A DNA stretch of 64,000 nt. Source: Liolophura sinensis (taxonomy: Eukaryota; Mollusca; Polyplacophora; Chitonida; Chitonidae). The stretch spans positions 30,919,265 through 30,983,264 of the forward strand of contig NC_088303.1 of the NCBI RefSeq assembly GCF_032854445.1, given 5' to 3'. How positions within the stretch are numbered: the stretch's first letter is position 1; each line of letters starts with the position of its first letter. This document shows, piece by piece, positions 13,069-25,400 of this stretch. Under the pieces are notes generated by a model that was not told where the DNA came from, ran no database searches, and saw only the letters and a list, made by a program, of their open reading frames with translations. The position numbers and the translations under genes were made by a program.

Positions 13069-13203
13069 CATTCTGTTCTCGGTAAACCTGAAAAGGAAGC
13101 AGAGCAATCCAACTTCCTGTACCTCCAGACTGTACTGGAAGACCTATCTGGACGGGTGTATGCAAAGAAGACACTGCTGAAACCCCACATGAAAATACAA
13201 TAA
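13069..13203 (+). CDS. Candidate terminal coding exon, unrecognised
   Basis: A frame of 44 codons plus stop TAA (13201-13203) follows a CCCTACAG acceptor-like site ending at 13068. The peptide has soluble-protein composition: it starts HSVLGKPEKEAEQ, continues FLYLQTVLEDLSGR and ends KPHMKIQ. It has no ATG of its own near the start and is too short for standard ORF calling. The same frame is open about 10 codons upstream of the acceptor, then a TGA. The polypyrimidine tract is weak. It could be a last exon, an internal piece of a pseudogene, or chance. I do not recognise the family and no partner exon was found nearby. Confidence 0.3.
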   Translation, partial: HSVLGKPEKEAEQSNFLYLQTVLEDLSGRVYAKKTLLKPHMKIQ

Positions 13204-14010
13204 TTTTACTTAAGACTCACCTTTTTTACCCTAATATGCTGCCTGAATCTCAGTGATGACAACCTAATGCTGGTAAAGAGATATGGAAACGTGGAAAGTA
13301 AACGGGTGTTAGGAATGAGTTGAGATTATGTGCACTAAGTGACCAGGAAAAAACATTATGTCCTTTATAATATTGTGTTGTATTTTCGACAATGTTTTGA
13401 ATAGCATCGGGATTGGCCTGAGGGTAGTCGTACTGACCCTGGTCAGATTATTCTTATTAATTGACTGTATACCATGATCCCAGGATTGCTGTAAAATTGC
13501 CAGTTTGTGACGCCATGCATGCTACCCGCGAAGTGTCTCCACCGCCGCAATCCGTGACCTAGGCCACTGTGGGTTTCAAGTCTGCCAATACGATTTCAAC
13601 TTGACCAAAGGAACTTGGTCCTTGCTCAGGGTGTGCATAATGTCATGCCCCGTTGATTATATTTGGATTAATTATAAATTCTAGAATGACGTAAGGAGAG
13701 GGGCTAATTTTTCACTGCACCTGTGAGGCGATTTACGTATGACTTAGATTTTACCGATGTAAAACCTTGATTGCCTTTATAAAACGGCTTACATTGCAGG
13801 ACTATTGCAGTCAATAAGCGAACACTCAATTAACACAGAATATTAACATGTGTACTGTGGTATAGTCAAATATATGTACATATGTATTAAAGCCACGTCT
13901 GCTTTATCTCATATTGGCGATCAATAATATCTGCGTTTGATATTGACGACAGAAGATCTGAAGCATGCATGTGAAAAAAAGGAGTGATTTGTATCCTCAT
14001 AAAGTTCCCA
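13204..14010. other. No gene recognised
   Basis: A GC-richer segment at about 13508-13660 (CCACCGCCGCAATCCGTGAC and its surroundings) may be an old repeat; nothing in it is identifiable. Confidence 0.4.
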
Positions 14011-14110
14011 CCGGGCTGTCCGTATTTCTCCTACCATAATGGTGGTCGATGTCGTATAAGAAGAGTATTCTTGAATACGGCGTAAAACTCCAATCAAATA
14101 AATAATAAAT
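14011..14110 (+). mobile_element. SINE-B 3' fragment
   Basis: CCGGGCTGTCCGTATTTCTC is followed by CTACCATAATGGTGG, the TATTCTTGAATACGGCGTAA module, and a CAATCAAATAAATAATAAAT tail. The head is missing (5' truncation). Confidence 0.85.
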
Positions 14111-16275
14111 GTTGTAATGAAGTACGAATGTCTTGATCGGACAACGTTGAAACTGACGGCTGTGATACATAATAGGAATAAAACTCACTATCAAACTACA
14201 TATTAGCGGCTGTATTATAGTGTTTTCTTTTTTCACATGTAATCTATAAACAACGTACAGCTTGATATTGGGGCATCTGGGTGAACACGATATACCTGAC
14301 ATGTGCAAGTCAGTCGTTTGCCACTGGGTTAAGTTTGTAGATCAGATGCGGCAGTTAGCATATGATTAATCGAGGATGAAATTAATTACGTAGAACAGTG
14401 TAATTAGGCGAGAAATGAAGATGAGTGAGCAGTTTGATAATCAATGCGGCATGTGTGACGTAATAAAAGAGGCAAAGCTGATTGCGGTCATTTTTCTTGC
14501 ATACGAAAGACCTAACTATGTATTTTACATAGTTACATTAATATTAGGTGGAGCCCTTGCCTGTAATGCATAAGCTTGACTTTAGTACATGTTGACCCTA
14601 AGTCACTGACTAGTTATCGTGTTTACTAACTCATAACGTTTGTATGAAAATAAACAATTCCGCATCTTACGTTTACAGTGGGGCTGGGTATGTATTTGCA
14701 ACGCTCAAGAAAGATTTTTGTGAAAATGTCAAGTTTGTTGTTCGTAGAGGATGTCATATCTCAAATTCATCTTTACATGATATGCACGCAGCGTTTTTAT
14801 CCTAGTGGTCATCAGTATTAGTTCTTCACACCGACATATGGGATTTGTTTCCTAGGTAAACTGTACGCTGGGAAAATGTCAAAGTCAATAGCACCATGGT
14901 GCCGTGAAGCATTGAAACTACATACAATTTATTTCGGAGTAGGTAAGGATAGGCGATTGTATACAACTCACTGGGGCTGTGTAAACAGTACGACTACAAT
15001 TAAAGAATAGCATCGATCTGAATCGGAACACCTGGTCGAGTTGTTTATCGGGGCTAAGTCGCACACCACTGGGTTAGCATTTGCCCCTCCTTACAACGGC
15101 ATCCGGAGGTGTCAATAGTTAGCTATATATTCCAGTGTCCGGCTCCTGCCTTGCCTAACCGAACATCGTGGCCACTGAATGGAGATTGTCCCAGCAAGCC
15201 CGATGACAGTCTAGTGCTATTTCACTTTTTCCGTCCTCGTGTTTACACAGGCTATTGGAGAATCTTGCCGAAGTACTCCAGATTTCAATGGCACGGATTG
15301 ATCAGCTGAGTAGCGGCTGCTGGTCCGTATGTAGCACTCTACCATCGATCTTCCTTCAACATGAGCGTTTGCTTCCACTTGCTTTCCTGGCTCAATCTTA
15401 TCCACCGACTCGCCAGCTTTCCAACATGTTCGGTTGCAAATCAGCATGGGTTATTGATGGAAACTTATTATGTATAGTAAAAGGGCTCTAGCATATTATT
15501 TGCTAAATGTCACCATACCTTAAAATAAAATCATAACTGTACTTCATTTGGTAATATAGCGACGTGGGAAATTTTATAAGAGAAAGGTTAAATTTCTACT
15601 TCATGGAAGAAACTTGTGGGTCAGTAGGTTACTTGGTGTGTAATAAACAGTATCAGTTTAAGTCACAACATTGCTCACTTTTATTCTTAAGGTTTCAAAT
15701 AATTCACTATGCTTTGCAATTTAGAAATAAAACATTTGACGACGGGACACATATGTGGAAGACCAGTTTCTTTGTTGACATTTGCCAGTAAGATAACGGA
15801 CTAAGCATTATTTTGGAATTACTGAAGAAGTGTTGTGTTTAACAAGCTACATTTCACGAATCGAAGAACCAGCGTATTCCAGGTCTGTGAATCGAGATGA
15901 ATGTGTTATTTGTAAGGATCAAAGGTTTCCTGTCTTGTACTGTGAATGTTGTAAGTAAAGCTATATTGCCATGTGTAATTACCCGCATGTACACACGTGT
16001 CTCTCTGCATGGAATTCACGAGAAGCAGGTCAGAAGCAAACGAATCGTTGGTTATTGTAAAGATGATGTACATCACGCTTTAGAGTACATCGACAAACAG
16101 ATGGATGTTTGAGCTGTGCTCATTGCAGGTTCAATAAACCCTGGAGAAAAGCATAGCTTGTGGTATATCGGTCGGTAACAACTATAGTAACTAGCTCAGA
16201 TCATTAGCTCTGTTTGTCCTGGATGTCACATATGGCGTTCTTTGACTGTTTGCACTTTATATGTTTTCTTTACAG
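14111..16275. other. No gene recognised
   Basis: Overlapping frames at 15109-15309 (+), 15217-15447 (-) and 15255-15491 (+) sit in a slightly GC-richer patch. The last has a helical start (MENLAEVLQISMARIDQLSS) but no supporting splice structure. The frames at 15564-15791 and 15897-16112 (+) are unrecognised. Confidence 0.35.
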
Positions 16276-16386
16276 TGGTTGAAACGCCGGCTGTTGACTG
16301 ATTTAAGGAGAAAAGGACATCTTCAGGTATATTCCGACATTGGAGTACTTGCTTCTGTCAAGATAGTCTGACCAGATTCACGCAAG
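16276..16386 (+). other. Candidate non-coding (UTR or lncRNA) exon
   Basis: A pyrimidine-rich acceptor (TATGTTTTCTTTACAG ending at 16275) and a consensus donor (CGCAAG|GTGAGTT, GT at 16387) bound a 111-base segment. All three plus-strand frames contain a stop inside it; the longest reads WLKRRLLTDLRRKGHLQV and runs to TGA at 16369-16371. If spliced it is therefore more likely an untranslated or lncRNA exon than an internal coding exon. An alternative donor CAG|GTATAT occurs near 16325. Both splice sites could be coincidental. Confidence 0.3.
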
Positions 16387-19300
16387 GTGAGTTCTTAGCA
16401 AATATTCTGGTCATTCAAAATATGCGATAAACGAACTTCATATTTGTTAATCTCATATGTACAACATGACTGGTACTTCACACAACAAGATCCAAACACT
16501 ACGATGGATATTTTGGAAGGGGGAGTACAAACGGAGATTTAATGGTCAATTTTTACTTAAGAACAGCAACAAAAGCGGCAAAGTTCGCTAGTTGGGTGTT
16601 ATCAGCGTCATCAAATCCATACCGATTTCCTGAAAGCTCCGATTTCTGAAAGCAGCAATAGGCAGAATTCCAGAGATCTGTTGTCCTCTAATCGACCACT
16701 ATCATATCATCATTGCATGTCATCTGCACGCATGTGGTATGTTTTATCAAAATATACTACCATGGATACTCCATTCAAAACAACACGTCAACATAATGTT
16801 TATATTATTCACTCACTCCTTGCTTTTCACCAAGCCATTCGTAAGGAAATCGTCATCCATATCTTAAGTTCAAAAAAAAAAATAAAAATAAAAATACAGA
16901 AAACCCATACAGTTTGTGTCTTGACTTAAGATATTTTCTTGGTTCATTTGTGGTTTATGTTAAACGTCGTTTTGGGAATTGGTCCTGACTTAGAACGTTC
17001 ATTTTGGTCGACGGTTGGAATACGAATTTCTGTATTGACGCACAGATTGAAATGTTCCGAGCTGGGATAAAAGTTTCTTAACTGTATGTGCGATGAAAAA
17101 GGAAAACATAAAATGTACATCTATTTATTTAGATGGTTTTGTTACCGTTTACCCTGTGATAAGTAATTCATGTAGTTGATTTTATTTGATAGTTTTATTT
17201 TACGTTCTACGAAGTTCTAGGAACTTGCTTAGGAACGCAGACTTGTATGGAAATGACTCTTGGTCGCCACAGTGTTTTAGGCGGTAACATCGCCGAGATC
17301 ATCTAAGTAATTCTATGAATTACTGGGGTTTCTCAAAAAAAAATAACATTAGACTTTACACAAAAGACAAAAGTTTTGTATGTCTTCGTGATATTGTTAT
17401 CTGAAGGACAATGGTTCTGGCAAGCACCCTAACGTGTAATTTGATCTCTTCAGATCTATATAAGCGGGCGTGGACATGGCTTTGCTCTGTCAAGCAGGCT
17501 TCCGCCTTGTCGTTGAGGGTAATTTCTATCGCGCCCTAGCAGAGATTGCCATAGTGGACATTTCCCAGACATTCGCCGATCCCATCATTGTAAATGATAC
17601 ATTTCCCGCAGACCAGGAAGGTAGACGGACTCACCGAGCAGTATTATGGTGCTCTTCACCGCTAACAATTCACCCAGACGGGTCTTTTTGTCTACATGGC
17701 TTCTAATTATTGTCATTTCACGCGACAGACAGCTTTATTGGGGAAAGATGACAATGCCATTCAAACTTCATTAAGAACGCCTGGGATTTATTGACACTTT
17801 TGCGCTATGGTGTTTCTGCGTCACCGCGCAGTCAATGCGATTACCGCTAGCCAGTGGGGCTTCACATCACCTCACTTAACTCAATTGTGGTACGCCAGTC
17901 ATGTGATTCATGGCCAGATCTATATGGCGTGCTGAGTGATACCTTCTTGAAGAAACAGTTTACTGAAGACACATAATTAAATCTGGCCGTTTTAATCATC
18001 TCAGATAATGGCATTACCCTGAGCGTCTTGTTTTACACAAATCCATTCCCGCTCTACAAACGGCGTGGCTAATAAAATAATGTAGACTATAATTCGTAGC
18101 TATTAAGCAATTTACAGCTGCAGGAGATTTTCATCGTATGATAACTGGCAGATTACTGTGTTCCATTTCCCCCTTCAAATTACACAACTCCTGAGTTCCT
18201 CCCACTAATTATAAAGTCGCGAGCGGGGCAGTTGTGTGCCTGCGACTCTTTGGCATTACGCGTCTATCGAAGCATACATTGTGTTCCCATACATATTTAC
18301 CTAACTATAAAATCCAGCAGGTATCCCTTTGACAAACAAAATATATACGCTATGTGTAGCCGGTGATGTGGTCTAAATAACCGTATTACGTATTACTTAG
18401 GCATAATGATATATGTGTTGTGTAAAGTAAGGTGCAAAGACACCATAGGGCTATGTTAAGAATTATCGTCTATGTAATGCTTCGTGTTGAGCGTGAAGCA
18501 GTTCAGAGCAATAGACACTGGGAGTTAAGTGCAAGTAATGCTTCATATAGTTTGTAGGACAGTTCTGAGTTATGATGACATAGGATTGTGAAGCCAACTG
18601 TCCATAGGCTCTGCTTCGTGTTCTTTGCAAACCAGATACAAGTGATAAGTATTTCAAAATAATAACGGATAAAACTTCCAAGACAGTTTTAATCAGGTTT
18701 TATAAGAAAACGCCTGTGTAATACTTAGAGTTTTCGCATATACCAGGGGACTATAAAACAGAGTTTCTTTCCAAAGAGATGAACAGTCATTACATGTGCA
18801 CCATTTTCTAAGACCGTTATGTATAGCATCAGTGAAGCATGTCAATTCCAACGCAAGTCAGTTCACGGCAATTGAATTCATTCTTTGCATCAAAAGTCAA
18901 CACAGCTCCACCGAGATTCACTAACATTTAGTGTGCAAGTTTTGACTGGGTGAATGCCTTATGTAATCATGGTATGGTTTGAGTTTGGAATTCGCTGTGT
19001 AGTTTAATAATGCTTTACACCTAATGCCATAACGACTATCCATCCATGACTACTCGAAGGCAACATCAGCGTACATGTCAACAAGAGCAGAAAATTATTC
19101 TCAATAATGATTTTCAAAATGAGAGCAATATCATTGGTATAAGGTGCATTTGCGTTGCATTCATCACAGGATTGTGACGCTCGTATTGTTACAGTCGGTG
19201 ACAATGTCCGCTAAATGACCTCTCTATCAGCTCTGTAGACTGACTCCACGACAGAACAACCAAAGGCTTAATATATATGGATACAAAGTTAAGCACCTTG

Positions 19301-20162
19301 AATCGATACGATTCGACGCCGGCCGTCTTTCCAATCAAATCATGCGCGAGTCCTGCCCCTGTCCATTAGCAGTATGCCACGGTGACCTATGTCAGGAGCT
19401 ACAGTCATTAAGACAGTTGATAGTGACAATTATATATGCATAGCAAGTGTGCAAAATGATTTATCTTTGCAGAATTTTGATCCCATGTGTTCATTAAATC
19501 GATGGTAAGACGCAAGTGTCTGTGCATACCTGTAGTTTTCGTTCATGGGGAGACGAACCGGTAGTCACAAAATGAACAAATTAGCGAAAATTTTCAAGTA
19601 AGCTAATTTGTTTTGAGAATTATGTAAACATGTAAGCATAGTTCGGTCGACAAATAAAAAGAAAACTTACGTTATTTGACGAGACATTTTATACCTAGAG
19701 AGGCTGTATTGTACCAGAACTTCCTTGACAAAACATTCACACAACATTGACAGATGTTACACCTTGCTACGTTTATACATCGATTAGAGTAGATCGATTT
19801 TGTAAACATTACTTCTGACAGTGATGAACCTTTTAACTAGACCCGTAGGACTAAGATATCACATATATCGTCAAAGTTACTACTTGATGGAAACGCTTAT
19901 TTACTTATGAACCACGTGAACACCGTGCTTCCCAAAAGGAAATAAAGAAATACGCACAGACAGATGTGATTTTGTTAAATTCTTCTAAATATTTCAGCTG
20001 ATAGGCAATACTAGCCCTATATGGTATCAAAAGTCAGTATTAAAAACAAGCAACATAGAACTAAATTTGATCCATCATAATGGTATCCATCTTGATTATG
20101 TCTACATTAAAATGTTTTATTATACAGAAATACCTAATGTAATGATCGCGATTGCGTAATTC
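16387..20162. other. No gene recognised
   Basis: Holds an A-rich run at 16869-16900. The frame 17470-17706 (+) begins at a GTG with its first ATG at 17476 and contains protein-like stretches (FADPIIVNDTFPADQEG), but no family is recognised. Frames 18463-18681 (-) and 19004-19204 (-) are unrecognised. Confidence 0.4.
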
Positions 20163-20336
20163 AAATATCCAACAAGCAATAACTTGACGTCATTTGCGAA
20201 AGAGTGATGCAATTATCTTTCAAGCAATAATCGTTTGAGAAAGAGTGATACAATTATCTGACAAGCAATAACTTGACGTCATTTCCGAAAGCATGATACA
20301 ATTATCCTACAAGCAATAACCTCACATCATTTGACA
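20163..20336. repeat. 48-bp tandem repeat, about 4 units, with CRE palindromes
   Basis: CAAGCAATAA recurs at 20173, 20221, 20262 and 20310, giving spacings of 48, 41 and 48. Units share a GAAAG..TGAT.CAATTATC core. Units 1 and 3 contain TGACGTCA, the perfect cAMP-response-element palindrome; unit 2 has lost it through a 7-base deletion and unit 4 has a decayed form. Binding by CREB/ATF factors is possible but not shown. Confidence 0.85.
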
Positions 20337-21679
20337 TGGTTATCCATGTAAAGCTTGCAACTGTAGGTTGATTTTTTTTATTTCAATATTAATCTCCCTT
20401 TGGCAAAGCAAATGGAAACGACTTTCAGCGGTGTTTGGATTTGCTAGCAAAGGCACTTCAAGATTTAGAGTACGCTCTTTTATAAAAACTGCGGAATGAA
20501 TGACTGATTAGTTGATTGATGTGGTTTATACCATTTTCTGTCATTATTAACGTTATACTAAAAAAATTCTAGTGTTATACAATGGCGGCAAGTTTCATCG
20601 GTGAAGGTCATTTGACTAGACCTTATTAAATCTGTGCTCTACACGTGGCGTTACTATCTGACCATATCTTAGTTATACGGGAGAATTCGAAGAAGAAATC
20701 TTCTGTCATGAAGGTAATTGAATATAATACTCAGTACGGCACGAAGGGCTGGGAGGCACATACATAGATATACAAGAGTGCACTCTTATTTAAATTTATT
20801 GTAGAAATAATTATACTTCTATCTGGCGATTTTCTCAAACCGCACAAGGTACCTTGTACTGAATAAAAGGAAACGAAAAGAAACCAAACAAGAAGATTTT
20901 GTGCCAACCACGGAAATTCACAAAGATCAGTTTCAGTAATACACCGGTAGGTACCCTTACAAAATCTTACATAATTTATATCTCTGATTTGTGCCAAAGT
21001 TGCACATGTGGACGGAGAAATCTGTTCCTCTCCAACAGACAGAGATAATTCAATATGGCGTTATGCCGGTCTACTGGACGCTCTCCAATATCTTACAGAC
21101 CAAGAGAACGGTTCCAACCTGAGGGCATTGTTGACCTATCCGCAGCGATATACTCATGGTGGTTTTGGTGTGCATAGTGAGACGTAGAACCTTCCTTCTC
21201 AACTTTCACACTTTGACGGTTGAAATGAGCCCCTTCATAATGTTTATTCCACATGCTGATTTTCAAATCTGTGAACTCTTATAGTATTGTTTGTTCAGGA
21301 TATGTTTAAAAGCGTAGCTGATTAAATTAAAAGCATCGCGTAGCGATTTATAGCTCGAGGATACAGACTTAACTTGTGAGGCTGATTAGGCTCTACTTTC
21401 CGGTTTTGTATTCCATGTAGTAATTATGAGGAAAGGACAAATGCCTGTCCTAGAGCAAAACTGTTGCTATACTCACCTGGCATTACTACCGCTCATTAGC
21501 ACTAAGCAATTATATGCACCATGTTAAATAACTACGCCACCGATCGATGCTTTACCGAGGACTGTGTTCATTTTCTTAAGCTTGTCCACTTGTTTAGTAT
21601 TTAAGTAAAATATATTTCAAAGTCGGAGTTAAACTCCAAAAGAACGTCGACGTCAAAGTCAGAAGACGTGAAGTCAAAC
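20337..21679. other. No gene recognised
   Basis: The minus frame 20731-20997 (88 codons) has no recognisable motif. The remainder holds no repeat or exon I can support. Confidence 0.4.
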
Positions 21680-21893
21680 CCATGTCAGGTCATACCAGAG
21701 ATTTTTAATATGGTACTTGTTTCTGCCTTGATTGGCGCTTAGCACTGACGGGTTAGACCATGGAAACATGACTGGTGGGTGTGCAAGTAGTACGTGTGCT
21801 CGCAGCGAATCTGAAAGATTCATACGTATTAATTTGACATTGCTCAATATGTGTATTCACACCTCATGACTCCACGTCGTCATAGGACGTACA
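21680..21893 (+). mobile_element. SINE-C, partial copy
   Basis: Begins just after the B-box region (GGTCATACCAGAGATTTTTA) and continues with TTAGCACTGACGGGTTAGAC and ACATGACTGGTGGG. It then reaches the 3' CTCATGACTCCACGTCGTCA block. The interior is diverged relative to 53446-53785. The end runs directly into an ACAT repeat. Confidence 0.7.
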
Positions 21894-21952
21894 TACATAC
21901 ATACATACATACCTGCATACATACATGCATACATACATGCATACAATTAATA
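21889..21952. repeat. (ACAT)n microsatellite with interruptions
   Basis: ACATACATACATACATACC and then GCATACATACAT units, directly at the 3' end of a SINE-C. Another SINE-C at 39525-39775 ends in a short version of the same motif. Confidence 0.95.
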
Positions 21953-22844
21953 TACGATAGTAAACACAACGACAATCAAGAATACTCGAATTTATACTTT
22001 AGGTTCTTGTGTCAACTGGCATTGCTTTCTTGTTTCTAGTTTCTTTAAGGAAGAACCAAACAAAGACGGGAACAATAGCTTTTTTATGACATTATCTCCT
22101 TAATGTACACGGAGCACTCCAAGTACGGTTATGGCAGATACAGTTAAAGAAAATGTGAAGCAGTGTAAAGTCTTTGATGCTTAATCTGGGTATGTCATGC
22201 TCATTTTTAATGTTTTTGATAGATCTGAGTGAACTTATAATTCCTTTAAATGGCTGATTCATTTCCTGACGCTTGAAAACATGAGTATAAATGAGATCAA
22301 CATTGTGAAGTATAGTAATTCTAACAGACCGTTTTACAGTCATTATTCAGTACTAACTGAAACTACATTGACCTCAAACCATTTGTGAAATGAAGACGAA
22401 TAGTGAGGTAAAGGATATCTTGTATAGGCGTTTCTGTATCTGCTTCGGAAAGCTTTTCAGGGAAACATAAGACTTTTTACCGCGAATCAGAGCACATGAC
22501 GCACTAGAAAATCGCTCCACGCTAACTTAAGCAGTCTATTTGGTAATGCTTGACCCCGGGACTACGCCTTTTCATATTCGACACGGTCGTAAATTGTGAC
22601 CAGTCAGTGCGTGGGTATAAATACGATGACCTAAACTAGCCAGAGGGGGTTGTCGACCCATTGGTAGTGGCAAAAGGGAGTGAAGGATTACCTCTTCTTC
22701 ATGGTGTGCTCTAGTTGGCTCCCAGCGTGTTCACAGGCGGAAGGCTTCAGTATTAGCTTCCATGATGTAGTACTGTACCACTCTGTTTGGTAAAATAAGG
22801 ATGAGTGGTTCAAGTTTGCCACAGGATCTAGAAAACCTGAAAAA
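21953..22844. other. No gene recognised
   Basis: The minus frame 22092-22343 (83 codons) is unrecognised. The sequence after 22687 is the start of the long minus-strand frame explained by the adjoining minisatellite. Confidence 0.4.
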
Positions 22845-23505
22845 ATGGTGATAACGGCTGAAAGTTTAAGAGCTTGTGGAAGGTTAAGAACTGACAAAAG
22901 ATTGAGAACTGTGATTTTCAACCTCCCATATTGTGAGAATTGGTGAAAGGCTGAGATCCGGTGAAATGTTGAGAACTGGTGAAAAAAATCTTCAACGTGA
23001 GGCAGTTTACTAGTCCTCCCCGTCAGCATACGCGATGTAACTGCTGAAAGACTGAGAGCTGGTGATATGTTGGGGACTGCCGAAAGGTTGAGAACTAATG
23101 AAAGGTTGGAGAATGCTGAAAGTTTGGAGATTGATGAAAGATTTAAGAATGTTGAAAGGTAGAGAACCCGTGAAAAGTTGGGGCTGCTGAAAGGTTGAGA
23201 ACCGGTAAAGGGTCGGAGAATGTTGAAAGCTTGAGAAAGGGTGAAAGGCTGGAGAATGCTGAAAAGGGAACTTAAAAAACAATTGTCCAACCCCTTGTAG
23301 TTCGCTTGTCTATTCAGTCCAGAGAAATTAATATATAGTAGCTGAGGAACCGAAGAAAATTTGATAACTAGCGCAAATCTGAGAACTGGTGAAAATCTCA
23401 GAAGTGGTGATAAATTGAGAACTGGTGAAAAGTTGAGAACTGTGAAAGAAAACTTCAACCTCCGGGAAGGTTGATAGCTCTCCGTCCAGCAAATCCGATA
23501 TAACA
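22845..23505. repeat. Degenerate minisatellite, unit about 18 bp, with higher-order islands
   Basis: Many imperfect copies of TTGAGAACTGGTGAAAAG, with variants such as GGTTGGAGAATGCTGAAAG. The units are interrupted by related islands at 22985-23040 and 23455-23502 (CTTCAAC..TCC.CGTC.GCA..CGAT.TAAC). A third partial island lies at about 22915. Because the unit length is a multiple of three, the minus strand stays open over 22688-23509 (273 codons) as near-hexapeptide repeats (FNLSPV-like). That frame is a by-product of the repeat with no other support. Confidence 0.85.
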
Positions 23506-23756
23506 CCATCCTTCAGCAAGTGATCATTCTGTAACAAACGTAAGCAACGACCTATATACGACATGTATATGTCTGTTAACACACTCGGTTCCGGAGTGGT
23601 AACATAATGGCAGCAAACTGAAATCGCCTTGTGAATTTTTGTCAACAAGTGACGAATAGAGCAAAATCTACCAAATGTAACAATGGTCACAATATATAAT
23701 TTCAGAAGTTCTTACTAATTATGATTCGGGAACGGCCGATCCAGGGTCTATAGTGG

Positions 23757-23900
23757 ATAGATAAAAGAGCGGTGGAAATCCGTCCTGCAACAAGGAGGCA
23801 ACATTACAGGTACATGCACCCTAAGGACTCCTTCGTCGTCATATGACTGCAAAAATTGTTCGGCCTGAAACCCCAAGCACTCACTCACTCACTAACTATG
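23757..23900 (+). mobile_element. SINE-A 3' fragment
   Basis: ATAAAAGAGCGGTGGAAATC, CCTGCAACAAGGAGGC, the TCGTCGTCATATGACTG module and a CCCCAAGCACTCACTCACTC tail match the complete copy at 6536-6888. The 5' half is missing. Confidence 0.9.
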
Positions 23901-24060
23901 ACACAACAGGTGTTCTTGAATGATGTAGCGTGAACGAAATACGACTTTTTGACAATATATCATTTAACCTTTTGGATTATCATGTGGTAAACGTACACTG
24001 CGTGCTGACAAGTGGTGGCGTTGTTTTGCAACGGAAGATCAGTCGTACTGTTCTATCACA

Positions 24061-24420
24061 ATGAGTGAATGAATGCTTGGGATTTAACGCCATACTCAAC
24101 AATTTTTCAGTCATATGACATCGAGGAGTCATTAGGTGTGTGTACATATACCCTGTGTTCTTGTGGCAGGGCGAATCAATGCTGCAAAAGTACTGCCGCC
24201 ACTGAAGTACCATGCTGAAGACACGAGACATGAAACGCCACCCAGTCACATAATACTGACACCGACACAGGGCAAACCAGTCCTGTTTCCTGGCTCCAAC
24301 CTCTCAGTGCTGACCGCCAAGAGAGTCGGCAACAAGCATCATTTCATAAGTCTTTGGTATGGCCCGACTCGGGTTTGATCCCGGGTCTCTCGACTTTGGA
24401 CACGCTTACCATTAGGCCAA
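24061..24420 (-). mobile_element. SINE-C, near full-length
   Basis: Reading the minus strand from 24420, TGGCCTAATGGTAAGCGTG is the A-box region, followed by GAGAGACCCGGGATCAAACC with a B-box-like core at 24371-24381. The SINE-C body follows (GAGAGGTTGGAGCCAGGAAACAGG and on, ending in the 3' module and a CATTCATTCACTC tail). Possible short target duplication: TTCTATCA (24051-24058) and TTCTGTCA (24423-24430). Confidence 0.8.
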
Positions 24421-25344
24421 TATTCTGTCATTGACCTTCAAGTAGATCATTCAGTTTGATAGCATTTGGCTAGGTTAGTTCATGCATGCAACACTGTACT
24501 CCTGCCCAATTATATGTTGTCTAGTTAAACTGATGTTGTGCTCATTGTGCTGGTTCCTTGAAACTATAAAAATACAGCAGAAATCAGAACCAATCGCATT
24601 ATTTGCAATCCTGTAATAAACTGATGTGAATCTAATAGCACTAGCGCCATGAAATACTAGGCTAGAGATACCAGAAAAGAGAATCTATCGCATTATAGGC
24701 CGTTTGTATTTAAATGGAGGCTAAGTCCATGAAATATTGGGCCGAAGACCCAAGAAGTGACACATGCTGTCTAGCTATAAAGCATTGGGCCAAAGATCCC
24801 AGAAATAACAACCTTTCTGCAGTATACCGACACCGATCAAACTAGTCCTTGTGCCTGCCTTAATGTGCGCAGAGTCACGTGACGAAGCCGTGGATACCAT
24901 CATTATTGGTTTTGTACTATCGATACCTTTCCCCACCAGCTGTCAACCATTTTGATGTGGTCTAACATAGCAGGCAGGGGAATGTCTCTTTTTGGTTTAA
25001 ACAAATGTTTCTTCCGTTTTTCTTTCAATATGCCTTTTTTGAATTTGCATATAAATTAGCGCCTTTGTCTTCCGTATATAGGCCTAACTGTATTTTTATC
25101 AGCGAATATTCAATGCCATGTCAAAGTGATGATAAAAGACGGCCATTCATAAGACCTGGAGCGCCATGCACTGGTTGCAGTTGCTTGTCGGTGAATGTAA
25201 ATGTCGTTGTGCCGGGAAAGTTCAACTTCACATATGAGGGAAAATCTGAACTAATCCACAGACTACAAACTGCAGCTGGCAGTTTTGCTACAACGTCGAT
25301 TGGCACTTACCACAGAGGGCTGGCTAAATAATGGTCTCCCTGCT
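24421..25344. other. No gene recognised
   Basis: Contains three similar phrases (ATGAAATACTAGGCTAGAGATACCAG, ATGAAATATTGGGCCGAAGACCCAAG, TATAAAGCATTGGGCCAAAGATCCCAG, each followed by AAAAGA- or AAGTGA-like sequence), hinting at a degenerate repeat over about 24650-24805. The frame 25005-25331 (+, 108 codons) and its mirror 25121-25306 (-) are unrecognised. Confidence 0.4.
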
Positions 25345-25400
25345 GCCAGTATAAAGCGACTGGGCTTTGTATCATGTCTGGTGACTTCGACATGACGTAC
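25345..25400 (+). mobile_element. SINE-C internal fragment
   Basis: CCAGTATAAAGCGACTGGGC followed by GTATCATGTCTGGTGACTTC and GACATGACGTACCAGTGAGG matches the SINE-C interior at 53610-53665 and 30990-31045. Confidence 0.6.
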